A DNA stretch of 6,647 nt from Rhodopirellula sp. (GTDB lineage: Bacteria > Planctomycetota > Planctomycetia > Pirellulales > Pirellulaceae). This document shows, piece by piece, positions 5,991 through 6,647 of the stretch (position 1 is its first letter; each line of letters starts with the position of its first letter). The notes under the pieces were generated by a model that was given only the letters and a program-made list of their open reading frames with translations, was not told where the DNA came from and did no database searches. Both the position numbers and the translations under genes were made by a program. The DNA lies in NCBI GenBank assembly GCA_002714565.1, contig PAXU01000006.1:55085-61731 (forward strand). Reading direction: 5' to 3'.

Positions 5991-5997
5991 GAGAGAG
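5991..5997 (+). promoter_or_regulatory. Ribosome binding site supporting a TTG start
   Basis: GAGAGAG (5991-5997) lies 9 nt before TTG 6007-6009. The reading frame is open only from 5965, after a TAA at 5962-5964, and contains no ATG before the conserved region, so TTG is the best start. Confidence 0.6.
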
Positions 5998-6006
5998 AAA
6001 GATACC

Positions 6007-6647
6007 TTGAAGCCATTTGATTATGAATCACCCTCTACGATTCAAGAGGCCACGGCACTACTAGAGCAGCATGGGGATGACGCCCGGGTTCTGGCCGGCG
6101 GCACCGATATTATCGTTCAACTGCGAGAGGGATTGCGAGACGCAGAAATTGTCATTGACGTAAAGAAGATTCCGGAGTTAACCGCTCTTGATCTTTGTAA
6201 TGAAGGCGGGCTAACGCTGGGAGCAAGCACACCGTGCTGCGACGTATACGAAACGCCCGATGTTGCGGCTGCATATCCGGCACTCGCTGACTCCGCGCAT
6301 ATTGTGGGTGGCTGGCAGATTCAGTCACGTGCCAGCGTCGGAGGAAACCTTTGCAACTCGTCGCCGGCAGCAGATACCATCCCTTCACTGATTGCTCACA
6401 ATGCAATCTGCATTATCGAAGGGCCGACCGGCAGTCGTGAAGTTGCTGCTCAGGATTTCTGTACAGCACCGGGTCGCAACGTGTTAGAGTCCGGCGAATT
6501 GCTCGTGACGCTAAAGTTACCTGCGGTGTCCGATTCAGAAAGCTCTGCCTATGAACGATTCATCCCGCGAAACGAGATGGATATCGCCGTTGCCGGAGCG
6601 GCATCCTGGATCAAACTCGGGGATGACGGCAATATTGCTGATGCACG
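6007..6647 (+). CDS. Molybdenum hydroxylase FAD-binding subunit (xanthine/CO dehydrogenase medium-subunit type), partial
   Basis: Reading from TTG 6007 gives 213 codons with no stop to the window end; the full family length is about 280-300. The N-terminus (MKPFDYESPSTIQEA with TTG read as Met) matches the family start. AGGTDI (30-35) and SVGGNLCNSSPAADT (110-124) are the two loops that hold the FAD diphosphate in CoxM-type subunits. LTLGAST (72-78), DFCTAPGRNVL (152-162), ELL and FIPRNEMDIAVAGAA (185-199) are further family landmarks. The subunit passes electrons from the molybdenum and 2Fe-2S subunits to FAD in a cytosolic hydroxylase or dehydrogenase acting on a purine, aldehyde, CO or aromatic compound; the substrate cannot be told from this subunit. 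The 2Fe-2S and molybdopterin subunit genes are expected downstream of 6647. The gene has its own promoter and palindromes, is divergent from the phosphatase gene and looks richer in G+C than the lipoprotein genes. Confidence 0.93.
   Translation, partial: MKPFDYESPSTIQEATALLEQHGDDARVLAGGTDIIVQLREGLRDAEIVIDVKKIPELTALDLCNEGGLTLGASTPCCDVYETPDVAAAYPALADSAHIVGGWQIQSRASVGGNLCNSSPAADTIPSLIAHNAICIIEGPTGSREVAAQDFCTAPGRNVLESGELLVTLKLPAVSDSESSAYERFIPRNEMDIAVAGAASWIKLGDDGNIADA

Noticed and set aside
5625..6020. Plus-strand frame of 131 codons over the phosphatase start and the divergent gap
   Set aside because: It overlaps the well-supported histidine phosphatase in antisense and runs through the promoter of the FAD-subunit gene; no domain is visible.
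6152..6406. Minus-strand frame of 84 codons
   Set aside because: It is the antisense shadow of the FAD-subunit gene, whose FAD-binding motifs leave no doubt.

Overview
The window reads as a chromosomal segment of a planctomycete, probably a Pirellulaceae-like marine lineage. The basis is protein style. There are several short lipoproteins with a GCG lipobox, a carboxypeptidase-regulatory-like (transthyretin-type) lipoprotein of the kind abundant in Planctomycetes, a small lipoprotein with a Cys-rich metal-binding tail, a thioredoxin-fold protein without cysteines, and a one-TM anti-sigma-like protein with a long Asn/Ser/Pro linker. Base composition is moderate and intergenic spaces are AT-rich and long. 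The genus cannot be fixed from this sequence alone. No mobile element, CRISPR array, tRNA or rRNA was seen.

Layout. Positions 1-1600 hold three small lipoprotein genes on the minus strand. The first is cut by the window edge and carries a perfect 24-bp repeat array. The second (485-844) is a TRASH/YHS-like metal-binding lipoprotein. The third (1031-1600) is a transthyretin-like lipoprotein. They are separated by 186-215 bp gaps with hairpins and candidate regulatory repeats, so they look like separate transcription units. A 308-bp gap (1601-1908) holds a candidate promoter and structured leader for the third gene. Next come a secreted, cysteine-free thioredoxin-fold protein (1909-2781, minus) and, divergent from it, an FKBP-type prolyl isomerase lipoprotein (2883-3362, plus). 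The FKBP gene converges on an anti-sigma-like membrane protein (3395-4708, minus). After a 384-bp gap without a convincing gene there is a histidine phosphatase (minus, best start 5779). Divergent from it is the start of a molybdenum-hydroxylase FAD subunit gene (6007 onward, plus, TTG start, cut by the window end). That gene is preceded by an extended -10 promoter and two perfect palindromes.

How the genes fit together. Six of the eight products are predicted to be exported, lipid-anchored or membrane-inserted, so most of the window concerns the cell envelope: metal binding, an extracytoplasmic beta-sandwich protein, protein folding and a possible transmembrane regulator. The FAD-subunit gene probably opens a separate catabolic operon whose 2Fe-2S and molybdopterin subunits would lie beyond 6647. 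No complete new multi-gene system is visible. The points most worth a second look are the anti-sigma-like protein with no sigma factor beside it, the palindromes next to the molybdenum-hydroxylase promoter, the thioredoxin fold lacking every cysteine, and the perfect repeat array in the first lipoprotein.
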